A stretch of 64,000 bases of DNA, taken from positions 12,222,422 through 12,286,421 of the forward strand of contig OX439133.1 of assembly GCA_949318235.1 (NCBI GenBank), given 5' to 3'. The stretch is from Ecdyonurus torrentis (lineage: Eukaryota; Arthropoda; Insecta; Ephemeroptera; Heptageniidae). The position numbers and the translations under genes are program-made. Below, piece by piece: positions 38,543 to 52,857 of this stretch. Below the pieces are notes generated by a model. It did not search any database and was not told the origin of the DNA. It worked only from the letters and a program-made list of their open reading frames with translations. The first letter of the stretch is position 1; each line of letters begins with the position of its first letter.

Positions 38543-38849
38543 TAAATCATGTAAAAGTGTATCTAGTATTCTTCTATCTTCCAACCATAATAAGCCGATA
38601 CAACTAATAATATAAACCGATATGGCTTGTAAATTGTAAACATCTTTTTGTTCAATAATAATAAAAATAATTAAAATTGTTTTTTTAATAGTCACGTCAA
38701 AACCGGTAACAAGGATTACAATGTTGGTACAGATAATGTGATATAAATCTTCATTCCATACTCCATTGGTTTTTACAGTCGTCATAAGGTAATATATATT
38801 ACAATTTTACACTACAGTATCTGTGGGTATACAGCATGGATATATGGTA

Positions 38850-39002
38850 TACAGTCTTTTTCATAACAAAAACTGAAATTGAATTATGGTTATACAATGC
38901 GATCAGATGGAGATTTCAGTTGACGCAAAACTCCATTTATATACATGCACGTGGTATTTCCATATGCCAATAGAATTTACTTTTTTCATGAAAAAGACTG
39001 TA
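38850..39002 (-). mobile_element. MITE family C, complete copy
   Basis: Its 153 bp run from TACAGTCTTTTTCAT to ATGAAAAAGACTGTA, the cleanest terminal repeats of the family. The core reads GGAGATTTCAGTTGACG and CATATGCCAATAGAATT. Confidence 0.85.
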
Positions 39003-39591
39003 CTTTAAGTTCCCATCGTGAGGTTTTTGAGTAAAAAAATGTTGTTTGTGCCTTCACAAATGAGCGACCTACCTTAAATAGCCATGTATAATTTTTTATA
39101 GACCACAGAGTTTAAGGAAACAATATACTATTGTATTTCCAAATTTAACGAACGTATATACCAAATGATTTTAATAATAAACCACTGTATAGTTAAATTT
39201 AAATAATAAAGAAGTAGTTTCGTAATAATTTTGAATAAATTATGCTAACGTTATAAAAGCCAAGTAAAATGTTTAACTGATATTATGTTGAATTATAATG
39301 TAAATAATTAAAATGTCAGTTTGATTAATTTAATTTTAACTTGCAAGAAATATATATATATAATGAATTAAATGAGTAAATACGTAATAAGTTAATAACT
39401 ATAAACAAAAATAATAATTTCATAACACAAATACCTTTAATTCACACGCTAAGAAATTAATATTTCACGTATATACCATCATTATTTTTCTTTAATACAT
39501 ATTTCTAATACGCAATTACGGTACATAAAAAAAAAAGTTGCAAATTAACCACATAAAATTCTATTGAGTTCCTGTTGACATGGTATTATAC

Positions 39592-39622
<31 letters not shown>

Positions 39623-40089
39623 GAAAATCAAGTCACGATTCGAAAGAGAAATCATCTTCGCGTATTTTACATACATACACACACAGTAACGTTACATATG
39701 TTACTAATTATCTAAATATACTTTGACCCAGGATATATATACAAAAAAATTATGCCAAGTCTGATAATTATACGTGAGTATACATTAATGTTTTTTAATA
39801 TCAAGAACTACAGGAAAAAAAAATTAATCATGCATAATGGACTAAAATGTTGTTTCACTTTTTTAATGTATAGATTGTAAAAACATTATGATAATTTCGT
39901 ACATTGGTTATAATTATTTTTATTTATCTTTATTAGGTACTTGATAATTAGTATTTAGTATTTTTTTAATACAGGTCAATTATTATTATTAAAAAATATA
40001 AAGTATATATTATTATATGGTATATTAAAATTAACTTTTATTATTTTAGAAATTTAATCTTAATTTTCTCGCTACTACATAATGTCACG

Positions 40090-40124
<35 letters not shown>

Positions 40125-41172
40125 TATAGTCAAAATTTTCTATAAAGCAGCTACTTTAAAGGACCTGTTCACAACGGAGTTATAAATTTTATTATATAAA
40201 ATTTAAATGACTTTAAATCGCACAAATTTACTATATACAGTGGGATTATATTGCATCGAGTAAACACGACTTCAAGAAGCTAATTTTGATTGCAAAATTA
40301 CTCATTACTCTCTACAACATATTAATTATACTGTAATTACTAATTAGTAACTCATAAAACGTTTAAGAAGAAAATATTGTGTTACACAAGTGGAAAAACT
40401 GTACAACATATAATTAGAGAAATTTCCTTTTTTTTTTTTTTTTTTTTTGCAGTGCTGTACAATATAGAAAATTAATTTTTTTCCCCTTATTGTAATTGAA
40501 TTTAATATTATATAGTCAAAAGTGTAAAAAAATAAGTGTGGTTTTGGCATAACATAAAAAAATATAAAAAAAATCAAAATCAAAAATTTTAATGTAAAGA
40601 CAAAAAGAAAATTCTGTAACACACAACTTTTAAAATATTAAAAATAACTTCTATATAAAAATCCAATTAAAGTTCAATATATTATTAAAAAAAGATCGAT
40701 AAACTATTTTTTTTAAGAATCACTTATCGCCGTGTGTTACATATATAATAATAAAAAGACGATTATTAAAATATCGCCATTACGCTCTCTTTCATTCTTT
40801 ATAACTTTATTATTAAAAAGAAAAAAAAATTGATCACATCAGTCTGTATAAGAGACGAGAGAGAGAGAGAGAAAGTATGAAATATTTTTCAATAATCTAC
40901 ACATGCATCAAGGAGCTATACTAGAGCCTAAATCATTTTTCCAATATATTATTTTTTTACATTCAACAATATATAAATTTATTTGCATGCGCTTTATTAT
41001 TATATATATTTTTTAAATATATATATATTAAATTGTCTGACTTTGACTTTTAAGTAAAAAAAGAAGAAAAAAAAATCTTTCACATATTATTTAAATGAGA
41101 TATTTTTTCACGCTTTTAAATTCAATTTTCATGGTACATACATAACTTAAACTATTATAATGAGTTGTTATT

Positions 41173-41209
<37 letters not shown>

Positions 41210-41998
41210 TAATAATAAAAAGTAAAAAAATGAATGAATGAATGAAAATTTTACTAGGCAACATAAAAAAATTCAGTAAACAAATTTGTATAAATATTAT
41301 AAAAAAGAAAACAAATACTTATACATATGACGTTTTTACATCGTGCAGTTATTTTCAATTTGCTATCAATTTAATTATATATCTTATATATAATAATATT
41401 CTAATTTTAGTAAAAGTTTTATACAATATTTTTTTATTTATTTTGCATACTTTTAGCACCATGTAATCAGGACATAATGATAAGAAAATTTCAGGGAAAA
41501 TAACCCCGTACACTTTATTATTATTAGTTTTTCTTCTTCAATTTTACCTACTTATATTTCTAAATTTCAAAGTGATGTTTTAGAAACTATATAATTTCAC
41601 AATAAATTCTTACACATGAATGTGATTACCCCCCTTGTATTTTTACTACATTGATATTTACTTTATATTTTTGTAAACAAACTGTCGAAATTGTGTTGAA
41701 ATTATATTAAACTACTTGAAAAATACATTTTAACATTCAATTGAAAGTTTAAAAGGTAAATAATTCCTTGTTATAAGATAATAGCTTTTGATAAAAAAAG
41801 TGAAAATTACAAAAAGGAAAAAAAAAAAAAAAAAAAACACGAAAAACGTTTTTTTTTTTTTCATTATTATTATTTTTTTAGCCTTACGTTTATTTAACCT
41901 TCTTTGTAATAACAGTAATGGAATGTTGAAAATTATATATATTGTAAAGATAATTGAATAAGTATTGTTTATAGAATGTTTCAACTTTAATGAGACAG

Positions 41999-42091
<93 letters not shown>

Positions 42092-42857
42092 CACACTATT
42101 TATATGTTTAGAATTGTTTCAAGATCCTTTGAAGTAAATAAATATTGAAATAATAAAAAGACAAAAATCATGAATGAAATTCGCATGTAAATATAATGTT
42201 CAAAATAAATAAATAATAATAATGATAATATTTTAAATTTGCATATTTCAAATGTACAATAAACATTACATACTTTTATTTCTTGCCAATATAAAATTAA
42301 ATCCTATTATTACAGTTTTAATTTCAAATGAACTACTATGTATTTGTACTGATTACTCTAATATTTAAAATATTCGTTTGTTGAGAGAACTATTCAATTT
42401 GTAATGATTTAAATATCTTTAATGATTCATACATAATTCAATTAAGAAGCTAATTTTTAAGAAATAATAAATTTTATTGACCCAGGCAGTTCTTAAGTAA
42501 CTTAAGTAACATTAAGTTTGTTACAACAAGCATTGGTCTTGTCATTATTTACAATTAACATAATTTAATAAATAATTAAGAAACATTTATTTACATTAAT
42601 TTAAGTTCATTTACAAACGTCTTGTCTGAATTAACAATGCTTTATACTGAATGTCACAATTTTAAAAATGCATAAACTAACTTGTATGCTCTTTTTTCTT
42701 TCATTGCTTAATTTTTCATTATCTTTATATTATTTTTAAAATAATTACATGCACTGTGTGTACCAACAATATAATGGAAGCAAGCCTTGTTTTTGGTTGC
42801 AAATAAATAAATGAATAAGTAAGTAAATACATTGTATAGGATGCAATTTTGGAAGAA
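39003..42857. other. AT-rich non-coding DNA
   Basis: No gene is seen. It includes A27 at 39592-39618, A29 at 40092-40120, A29 at 41177-41205, (GA)44 at 42002-42089 and several short A/T runs. Confidence 0.65.
42002..42089 (+). repeat. (GA)44 microsatellite
   Basis: A pure 88-bp run. Confidence 0.97.
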
Positions 42858-43153
42858 TAGGGTCATTCATGTTAAAGTCGATGCCATGTTGGATCACTCA
42901 ATAACATGGACTTCATAAGAAAATTACTCATTTTGACAGTTTTAAAATAAAGTAAACAATATTTTTGAAAGCATCGATGCTGCTAATATAGGTTCAATTA
43001 GTATCTCAAGTATACGCGAGAAAAATAATATTAACATAAAATTGACTGATTTTCTACAGAAAGTAACCAAAAATGAAGTTCATCCTATATTATTCATTAC
43101 TCCAGTATGACATCAAAGCGCATCGAATATAACGTCATGCGCATACACTCTGT
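42858..43153 (-). mobile_element. MITE family B copy, reversed
   Basis: It begins TAGGGTCATTCATG, contains GTCGATGCCATGTTGG and AAAGCATCGATGCTG, and ends ACGTCATGCGCATACACTC. The CRE word is mutated here. Confidence 0.7.
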
Positions 43154-43496
43154 ACAGTATAATATATGATGGTATATAGTTATATTTGACATATATAAGT
43201 AATAATATTAGTAAATTGTAAGTATAATAATTGTCGTATATACACATTTAATATATATAATGTAATAAGAAGTTAATGATTTTTGTTGTGATTCTCTTCA
43301 AAGTAAATTGATATCTCTGTGTTTAAATGATGATGTCTATTACGGTAATATCCGACATCAATCATACAACAAAATATAATTGAACCAATTTATTATACAT
43401 CTCTCCCCCCATATATATCTATAATGGAAATATTATTATATAATTTACTTTTTTTTTCCATCATAATATATTTAGATAACTGGTACAGTATTTTTA

Positions 43497-43498
<2 letters not shown>

Positions 43499-43535
<37 letters not shown>

Positions 43536-43649
43536 ATTCTTTTGGCATATGAAAATAACATGTTTATTTAAATGGGGTTTTACGTCAACTGAAATCTTCA
43601 TGTGATTACATTGTCTAATAGAAATAATTTTTTTAGTTAAAAGACTGTA
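43499..43649 (+). mobile_element. MITE family C copy with left end replaced by an A35 run
   Basis: The core TTTTGGCATATGAAAATAAC and the right end AAAAGACTGTA are present, but the left terminal repeat position is an A run at 43499-43533. Confidence 0.65.
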
Positions 43650-44188
43650 CAATTTTCATAAAAATATGCTCTGCTTGATTGTGATTTAGAGATTAATGTA
43701 TAACTTTAAGTATACAATAAATTACTAGTATAGAATATATTTTTATTTTGTATTACAGTACATATAGTCGGAAGAACTTTCGTTTGTATTGTCGTTCACA
43801 CATATCGCCCATTTCATATGACACATCTTGGCTAAATAAACAATTATTTAATAAGAGTACTCAAAAATTCAAAACTTCTCGGAGGTATACGATTGCGACC
43901 TAACCATCAAAGTTTAAAGCTTCCAAAAACATAATTAGAGTAATTAAACTACTATTGGTTTTTAATTCTAACCATGTTTGGGTTAGATGAAAGATTGCAT
44001 GGGCCAGACATTTGTCACGCCCAAACCTCACCATTTCAGTATTTTTCAATTAATACTTTTGAATAAAGACAAACATTTAATAATTGGAGTAATTCATAAC
44101 TAGTATATTATGGGTGTGATTCATCAAGCAATAAAGTTTCCTATATACTTTACAGCTCCTATGCCCTAAAAACATGTAGAAATCCTTT

Positions 44189-44223
<35 letters not shown>

Positions 44224-44697
44224 ACTACGCACAAGCATGAGTTGTAATTACATATAAGTGACATTAATGGCACACATCAATAAGTACTGAGTATTTTCAA
44301 TACATACAAACAAGTCAAGTCCTCATACACAACTACAACAATATATTATTATAACAATAAAAAAATGAAAACAGATATGATAAATGTATGTAACACAATA
44401 TAATATACACATGCATGATATCATAAAAATGCAAATTTGTTATATAGTTTGAATAATAAATGAGACTCATGGATAATTAAGCTCTTTCCAAGTAGATTTC
44501 TATCTCTTTATATATCAAGTATTTTATTTATTCATCTTTATTGTACACTAGATAATATAAAAATATTTATTTTAATTGTATAGAAGAGAAAATTAACGCA
44601 TGTATAATATGCATGTCATGAATGTACGTATATGTACACATGATTATGGTACATTTTATACCATTCAAAAAAACTGGCGTTATGTATTTGAAATAGT
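43650..44697. other. AT-rich non-coding DNA
   Basis: It holds T32 at 44191-44222 and, at about 44000-44038, a stretch resembling 12241-12280 (TGGGCCAGAC...CATTTCA), perhaps an old shared repeat. Nothing else is recognised. Confidence 0.5.
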
Positions 44698-44807
44698 AAT
44701 ACTGTTCGTAAACCCTGTTCTCTGCTCCTAAAGTGACGATCAACTTTGGTTAATCGAAAGGATTGCGCATTTTTTGGTGCAAGAGAACAGGGTTTACGAA
44801 CAGCATT
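44698..44807 (+). mobile_element. MITE family D copy
   Basis: Its 110 bp have inverted ends AATACTGTTCGTAAACCCTG and its near-exact reverse. The centre contains GTGACGATCAACTTTGGTTA. Other copies are at 51328-51447 and, reversed, 57736-57848. Confidence 0.8.
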
Positions 44808-45259
44808 TATGATATTCGTAAGCCCTGCTTCAAAAATTGCATAATTTCATTTAAATAAGGCGTCGTTTTTTTTTATTACGAACATCTTTAAAGTTATAAA
44901 GTTATTCTTTTGATGAGGCAAGGAAAAATAAATTTAAAAAAAAAATGATACCGATAAGAGGTGAAATATACTACCACAATCACGTATTGTGTGTAGTGTA
45001 CTGTGTACGTTACGAGTAAAAGTAGATTTATAACTCAATGTCTGTACATAATGATAAGTATACTATAGTTTTCGGCAAGTCAATATTATCAGCAGTTGAA
45101 TTTTTAAAATTCTTGCCTTGCCACTCATTTTAAAGACTTTGAAATATGGTCATAAAGACAGATAAATGTGCAATCATTTTTTTTTTTATGATATGTACAG
45201 TTTCAAAACCCTAAAATAAGATAAAAGTATTTTAAAAAATGCATCGTTTGATAGCGTCA

Positions 45260-45552
45260 TATAGGGTGTGCGCATGACGTCATACTGAATGCACTTTAAA
45301 GCCATACTGGAGCAATGAATAACATTGCTCACAGCACGTTTTTTTCCCTCTATATTTTCTTCAAAAAATGAGTTAATTATTTGATTATTATTATTTATCT
45401 CGCATTAATTGAACCTGTTAACAGCATCAATGCTCTCAAAAATATTGTTAATTTTAATTACTGTATTTTTAAAGTGGCAAAATATGTAATTTTCCAATAC
45501 CATGTTATTTAGTGCTCACATATGGCGTCAACTTTTATATATGAATGCAACC
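45260..45552 (+). mobile_element. MITE family B copy
   Basis: It starts TATAGGGTGTGCGCATGACG, contains CATACTGGAGCAATGAATAA and ends with TATGGCGTCAACTTTTATAT. TGACGTCA is at 45275-45282. Confidence 0.75.
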
Positions 45553-46135
45553 ATCATAATTATACAATTTTACTCCATTACCTTATATGGTTTTTTACAA
45601 CCATAAAATTAACATTTCATAAAAATACATGTAATTTTCATAAACTAATATAATAAAATTTAATGTCACAATAGCTGTACATTAAGTTATTATTCATCTT
45701 TGTAAATACATATTATAATCTCTCTCTCTGAAGAGATTAAAAAAAATGGTTTAGGCGCCGCTTTCTCTTTTCTTTCTAACATACATATATAGTGCTGTTG
45801 TTGTAAGTTGATAATGATCTGATACATGATTGAATACTTTTGCTTCTATGTAGGTACTTTACATACCTTGTTAATAATAATGTGCTTGCTTGGGTTGATT
45901 ATTTTTCACTTACTCACCAACGAAGTTTTCAAAAAAAATTATATGTTATTATAAATATGTTTATTTTATATTTATGATGGTAAATTTCGATTGCAAAAGT
46001 AGAAACGATTATTATTATTATTATTTTTAAAAGTATGTGCAATTTTTTTTACTTTAATTTACATATGAAATTTTTTTTTTCAACTTTGGAAAAAAAAAAA
46101 AAAAAGAAAAAAAAGGAGGACTTGAACATTACTGC

Positions 46136-46246
46136 AATTCCTTACTTTTAGCCTAAAATGAGTAAAAGATTTTGAGAAAGCATTTTTTTCTAAACATTTT
46201 TTTTCTCAATATCTTTTTACTCGTTTTAGGCTAAAAGTGAGGAAAT
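46136..46246. repeat. 45-bp-arm hairpin
   Basis: The arm 46136-46180 (ATTCCTTACTTTTAGCCTAA onward) is nearly the exact reverse complement of 46202-46246, around a T-rich loop of about 21 nt. It is a single copy in the window. It could be a very short fold-back element or, if transcribed, an RNA hairpin. Confidence 0.75.
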
Positions 46247-47075
46247 GAGGTGATTTTTAAGTACTTTTTTATTTTTAATTTCATTATTTTTTTTCAAGTT
46301 ATTGGGGGTAACGATAGAATATTATACGTATTACAAATGTTTTAAATTTTAATTCCGTAAAGTTTAAAGATAATTTTAATATTTTTGCTCTATTATATAA
46401 TGATCATGGAGTCCTGGAATTTTTATTGCTGACTTAAAAAATATTAATAATAATAATAAAAAATGGATAAATTTATAGAGATTCAGGCCTTCTAGCAACT
46501 AAATTGAAATATAAGTAACTGAATTGCAAATATTTCCAAAGACTATTTCAATATCAAGATAATATTTTTCTCTCTTTTTCTACAGCAAATAGAGTAATGT
46601 GAAATAAATCTAAGAAAGTAATAACTTCAATTTCAAACTTGAATAACTTTATTATGGTCACGCTGAGCTGTAATATGGGTTAAGAAAATCACTTTCAATT
46701 TCAGCATACAAATATTATTACATGGCCAATTGCTATATATAAAGTTTTCGTCAAGTATATACAAGTACCTTATATAAAAGTAAATAGGAATAAACTGTTT
46801 ATAAAGAATAATTAGTAATTTTAAACAGATAATTAAAATTCAAGAAAAATAAATTTTTAATTTTTCTTAAAGATAAAAATTTCATTGTTTTGCTATTTTT
46901 AGTTTGTGTATTTTGTATTAAATTATTCATGAAAGGAAAAAAAAAAGTTTATCTTTTTATTTTTATTATTTATCATTTAGCAGTCATTAAAAAAAAAGTG
47001 TAATTAAAAAAAAGAAATGTAATAAAACTGAAGTGTTCTGTGATAAGAACAACATTTTTTTTACTATGCGTGTAC

Positions 47076-47118
<43 letters not shown>

Positions 47119-47533
47119 CGACAATTTAAAAGTCCTGTCTCTGCTCCTCTCTCCCCCCACCCCCTGCTGTGATTAAAACACTCAAAAGTTTTGCTATAAA
47201 ATTTGAAAAAAGTACGGGAAAGAAAGAGAGAGAGAGAGAGAGAAAATTTGCAACATTACTTTAAACAACTATATGTATGTTATATATTTTATTTAGCTTT
47301 GTAAGCTTTTCAATTAATAAGTTTTTTTTTTTTTTTTTTTTTTTTGGTAGAAGTTTTTAAATTATTCTGTTCATAAATACATTTGTAATTTAGTAAAAAT
47401 GTAAGTAAGAGTACAATAATCTTTTGAAGACTTTTAAATGTTTCTAAAATACGTAGAGAAAGAAAGAGACTGAGAATTAATGAAAGTAAAATAAATAAGT
47501 TAATAAATTGATGAAATAATTTATGTAAATTCT

Positions 47534-47923
47534 TTAAGACGGGGAATCAGCTACTGCGGGATTTGACTAAAAACTTGTAATGAAAGAAAAATCTAAAATT
47601 TTACACAGTGATACATTAGGATACGATATCTTCAAAAATGTAAAAAATTTGAGGCGTCACCATGCTAGATTTTGAATTATAAGTTGTTTTTTTTTTATTT
47701 TTTTTTTTTATTATTATTATATTATTATTTTTTAAGTTTTAGTCCCATAAGAGTTAATGCTACTTTCAACAATTATTTTTTCTCTTATCTGATGGTCACG
47801 AATTCTGAAATTTTTATCGTAAGTAGCTGTTACTATTAACTATTAACTTTCAAATGGCATCATAAAATTTTGAAGTTTTCTTTTTTGATTTTAAGATACA
47901 AGCCATCTAAGTAAAACCCTTAA
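47534..47923 (-). mobile_element. TTAA-bounded repeat R, reversed copy
   Basis: It runs from TTAAGACGGGGAATCAGC to AAAACCCTTAA. Inside are the reversed R words, among them CTTATCTGATGGTCACGA, and a T/ATT-rich expansion at about 47688-47735. Confidence 0.7.
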
Positions 47924-49667
47924 AGTAAAAATAAACATATCAATTTACATGATTAAACCAAGCATGAAAAAAAGATATAGTTAATGTAATAACAAAAACT
48001 ATAATTTAAATTTAATAATATCTCAATATAAATTATAAGGTGCAAAAATAAATTCCGTATTATATTCATACACCTTATATTTATATAAAAAAGCAGTTTA
48101 TATAGGTGGCAATAATGACTTGCAAAACCAGAATGACAATGATGTAATTGTCTTGTTAAAATAATGTTCACGCACGTAACTTGACTAACACAAAGGAATG
48201 CATAATAAATAGCAAACATACCATTTTTTTTATATTATATATATAATTGATTTTTTTTTTTAATTGTTGTTGAAGGTTCTAACGAAACTTTTTTATTTGT
48301 GTATTGTATAATAATAGAAAGGAGTGCTTTTTTTTTAAGTATTGGAAATATACATATTGTTGAGTATTACATTAAAAAATCTGAATGAGTACTTGAAAAA
48401 ATTAATAGATAATTGTGTATATAGAAAAAAAAGTAAATAATAATAAAGTAAATGAAATTTAATCACGATTATTGTATATCAGAGAGGAATTTAAAGGTTA
48501 TTATAATACATGAGAGTGAGTGAATGAGAGAGAGATAGAGAGAGAGAGAGAGAAATTAAAATTTAATAAGTGTCCTACAATTAAAATTAAATACTTTAAT
48601 TGTATGCCTATACTCTTAAAATTTTATTTACATACTATAAATATAATTTTTTGTAATGTACTGTGTGTACCACTAAATGCATTGGTCACAAATAAGCCTA
48701 TTTCTGGATGGCGGTAAACAAATGAAATAATAAATAAGCAATGAATTCTTCTTGGGCATATATATACTGCTCTACTAAATCGTACAACAAAATAATTTTT
48801 GTAGCATAGGCTGAATTCTTTAATTGCGATAAATAAACTTTTCTGTACTTCATAGTTTTGTTTCTATTAATAAATATCCTTGTGCAATGCTAGTAACGTA
48901 TAATAGAGATGTCCATATGCTATAAACAACAATTTTACTTTCTTTCAATAAATTGGACACCTATGATCATATGATTAACATAATGCAACTGTATATATAG
49001 ATGAGCTATTGATATTCCAAATACGATGTTACGTATTATTATGCAGCACTAGTTTATCTAAAAAAGGCGTTAGGAAGAGAAAACCTAGAGTGCAAGTTAT
49101 AGTTATACCTAATATGGGTAGCCTATAATGAGGTAACCTGGGGTCTATATTTGGGTTGTATATATATATACGGGACGGGATATACATACAATTAATAAAG
49201 ACGTGTGTTATTATTCAATCATAATGACCTCGTGTTTTTTTTTACATATCGTAATTGTGTTTTTAAGTGTTAGTTAAATAGTAAGAAGAAGAAAAATATG
49301 TATAGCTTTAAATTAAAGTTTTAAGTCTACAAATGGTATCGAGAAAATTCAAATTTATTTGCCCTACTATTTATTTTAGTTATTTATCAAAATATTTATT
49401 TCACAATAACTAATAAAAACAACAACAAATAATTAAAAAATAAAATAAAATTTATAGTGCAGAACAAAATGATGTAAATTTACAATATGCAAGAAAATGT
49501 TCAAAATTTTATCAGTTTATTTGTTTAGAAAATATTTATCAATATTATATACAAAATTCAAAATTGGATTTTTTTTATGTTGTATTTTCTTGTTGTATTG
49601 ATAAAATTTAAAGCAGTTATCAAAAACTACTTTTTGAACATAATTAGTATTTTCTTTTAATTTTTGA

Positions 49668-49875
<208 letters not shown>

Positions 49876-50515
49876 GTAAGAACAATTCGTAATATTTTGA
49901 AACAAATGTATTTTCACGCAAATTTTAACATTTTTTTTTTTATTCTTAAATTCATCACAGAAGAAAAGATTTTATATATAAAATTGTGCAAAGAAATCGC
50001 ATACTGTACAATGATTATTTAATTGATTTAGGTGAAATTTAGCAGAGTATGTCACCAGTAAGTACGACGAGATCTCACAGGGTCAAGCTAGTCAACAGAC
50101 AATAACAATCGTTTTTTTTTTTTTTTAATTTTTTTTTACTGTTCAATCGAGCGCACTTCAATAAGTTTTCACTTTCTTTCTACACAATAAATGAAATGTC
50201 ATTGTTTACACCATGCAATTTTTTTTACTATATACTTTTGTTCTATTTAACTTTAAACTACTGTATAATGAGAGTTCATCATTTTTTATTTTATTTTTTA
50301 AGAATTGAAGAAATTGATAATTTTGTCAATTTTTTTATTTATTTATATGTGTTAATTGTTTAAATTCATTTACTATATTAATTGATGATTTTCTATTGTT
50401 GGCAACTTTCCTTTCAAGCATGTAAAGATGCATTCACGTAATAGTAAATTATTTGTTGTAACTTTGCACATTGCTAAATAGCATATCATAGGAAATAATT
50501 ATTTTGCTGCAAAAA

Positions 50516-50549
<34 letters not shown>

Positions 50550-50675
50550 GAATGCACCTTTTAATGTTACTATGCATATTAATAAAATAAACAATAATCA
50601 AGTAAACAAAAATGAAGAGACATGGAAAACTATGTTAAAATTTTAGACATAAAAAGCATAGACAGTCCATAGAGA

Positions 50676-50862
<187 letters not shown>

Positions 50863-51327
50863 CTGAAGAGAGAAGAAGTAAGAACAAATGAATGAAAAAC
50901 TTCCTTTATTTCACACAACAATATAAATTGATATAATTATTGATTCTTTCCGTTCTGCGGTCATCGTCTTATATTATATATTTTATCTTATATATTTCAT
51001 TTGATATAATAAATTCACTTCCTTGTATAATATATAAGACGTGTGATATCATATTTTTATTATGACTTCAATATTATCAAGTGTTTGGTGCTGTCAATAA
51101 TAATTGATAACAATTGTTTAAGATTACGTCACTGTCAATCAAATATCGGTGACAGTTGAGTAACAATTAAATGTATAAGTATATTTTACGTAATTTTTAT
51201 GATTAGGTTTTTTATACGTATTTTTCATTTCTTATCTTATAGCTTACGTGAAAAAAAGAAGAAGAAAAAGAAAGAGAAAAAAAAGTACATTTTTTTTTTA
51301 ATAATACAATGCTCCTAAATTGAAAGT

Positions 51328-51447
51328 AATGCTGTTCGTACACCCTGTCTTTTCTGCTACTAAAAAAATGACGATCAACTTTGGTTATTCAAATGTAATG
51401 CGCATTTTTTTTGCGTATAGCAAGAAAACAGGATTTACGAACAACAC
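51328..51447 (+). mobile_element. MITE family D copy
   Basis: It starts AATGCTGTTCGTACACCCTG and ends AACAGGATTTACGAACAACA. The centre is TGACGATCAACTTTGGTTAT. Confidence 0.75.
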
Positions 51448-52099
51448 TAGTTAATACAGATTGTAATAAATTAAGTGGTTTGTTTGCCTGTCTTGTTTAA
51501 GGGTTGTATATAGATGGTTTGTATCTCAAAATTAAAATGAAAACTTCGAAACTTAATGATGCCATTTGAAAGTTAACAATATCAACTACCTATGATAAAA
51601 TTTTCAGATTCCGTCACCATCAGATAAAAGAGAAAATAATTATTGAAATCAACATGGGCTCTCATGGGACTAACATTTCAAAAAATCATAATTTAAAATC
51701 TAGTATGACCCCCCAAATTTTTTACATTTTTGAAGATAGCCTATCCTAATGTATCACTGCCCGAGCCATACGAAAATGCTGATAAAAGTTTGAGAAAGCC
51801 TTGATTAAGTGCTTATAAACATTTGATAGTAGTGTTTTTGTCTGATAATACATGGATAAAGGACTGATAGAGTTTGATAGAATTTTTTGAATCTAGGAGT
51901 AAAAACTGAAAAAAGTATGATAAATATATTATAAAGTATTGATAAAAGTTTGATAATTATAAATGACTGATAAACGTTTGATTATTTTTTTTTTTTTAAA
52001 TTTCAAACATCTGATAAAAGTATGAATATATAAACTTAAAAATAAAATTTGAAATTTTTCAAAAGTCTGATAAAAGTTTGATGACCTAACGGGAAATAA

Positions 52100-52510
52100 A
52101 TTTGGAGGGGAACGCGAGGCGCCTCTTTTGGTAGACGAAACCGTTGAGGACTTAGAAAATTTTGGAGTGTACAGCAGGAGCAGAGGTAGCAGGCAGTAGC
52201 ACAAGTCAGCCAGAGCAGTATGCACGCACTTTGTTAGCGCTTACATATTTCAATTAAAACTAAGCAGCAAGAAGCTTCACCTACTTGTAAGAGGAGCTTC
52301 ATGTGGTCATCATGTTAATATATAGGTAAGTGACATGTTCACATTAATAATTATTTCAATATTTATTGTAATTAATTGTATTTCATGTGTTACAGCTAGG
52401 AAACCAACTTGATCTCAAGCTGTTACGATTACCGATGTGTGCGACTCATCCGCTCCTATAATCCGATGCATCCTTTGAAAAATAAAGTTTTTTTCTCTTA
52501 TTAATTGAAG
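52100..52510 (+). ncRNA. Putative spliced, polyadenylated transcription unit inside the nested element
   Basis: A GC-richer core holds a donor ATAG|GTAAGTG at 52325/52326 and an acceptor GTGTTACAG at 52395, defining a 70-nt intron. A poly(A) signal AATAAA stands at 52481-52486, followed by a T-rich stretch. All frames are closed near the splice junction, so the spliced product looks non-coding, or it is the UTR end of a captured host gene. Exon 1 has AGCAG/GCAG-rich wording at 52170-52225. No promoter was identified, so the 5' limit is arbitrary. On the other strand a 98-codon frame (52225-51929) begins with a hydrophobic leader-like stretch but runs into the TGATAAA array. Confidence 0.4.
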
Positions 52511-52771
52511 AATATCAATTAATAAGAATATTTTGTAATACAAGGCAAAATTGGCAACAATGTTATGACAAACATTGAAGTGGGTAGTGCTGGGTGGAAT
52601 GTGGGATGAAGGGTACAGGAGGGAGGGAGGGGGAAGGGGGAGGGAAGGGAAGAGAAAAATGCATAATTATTTATCAGTTTTTTATCAGACATTTATCAGC
52701 TTTTTATCAGACATTTATCAGCTTTTTATCAGACATTTATCAGATTTTATTCAGTGTTTTATCAGCTTACA

Positions 52772-52857
52772 AGTCAAATTTCAATGTAAAATTTTACATG
52801 TATAAGCATAGGAGAAACGAAAAAATTTGTCCTATGCTTATACATGGTAATTTGACT
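52772..52857. repeat. Hairpin inside the nested element
   Basis: CATGTATAAGCATAGGA (52797-52813) pairs perfectly with 52830-52846 around a 16-nt loop. An outer stem, AGTCAAATT (52772-52780) with 52849-52857, extends it after an internal bulge. Confidence 0.75.

Noticed and set aside
45865..45925. Minus-strand donor-like sites AACAAG|GTATGT and TTG|GTGAGT
   Set aside because: No acceptor at a sensible distance, and the sequence between has stops in all frames.
50030..50066. Plus-strand microexon between TTGATTTAG and CACCA|GTAAGT
   Set aside because: The acceptor tract is poor, the result is 26 nt, and there is no neighbouring support on that strand.
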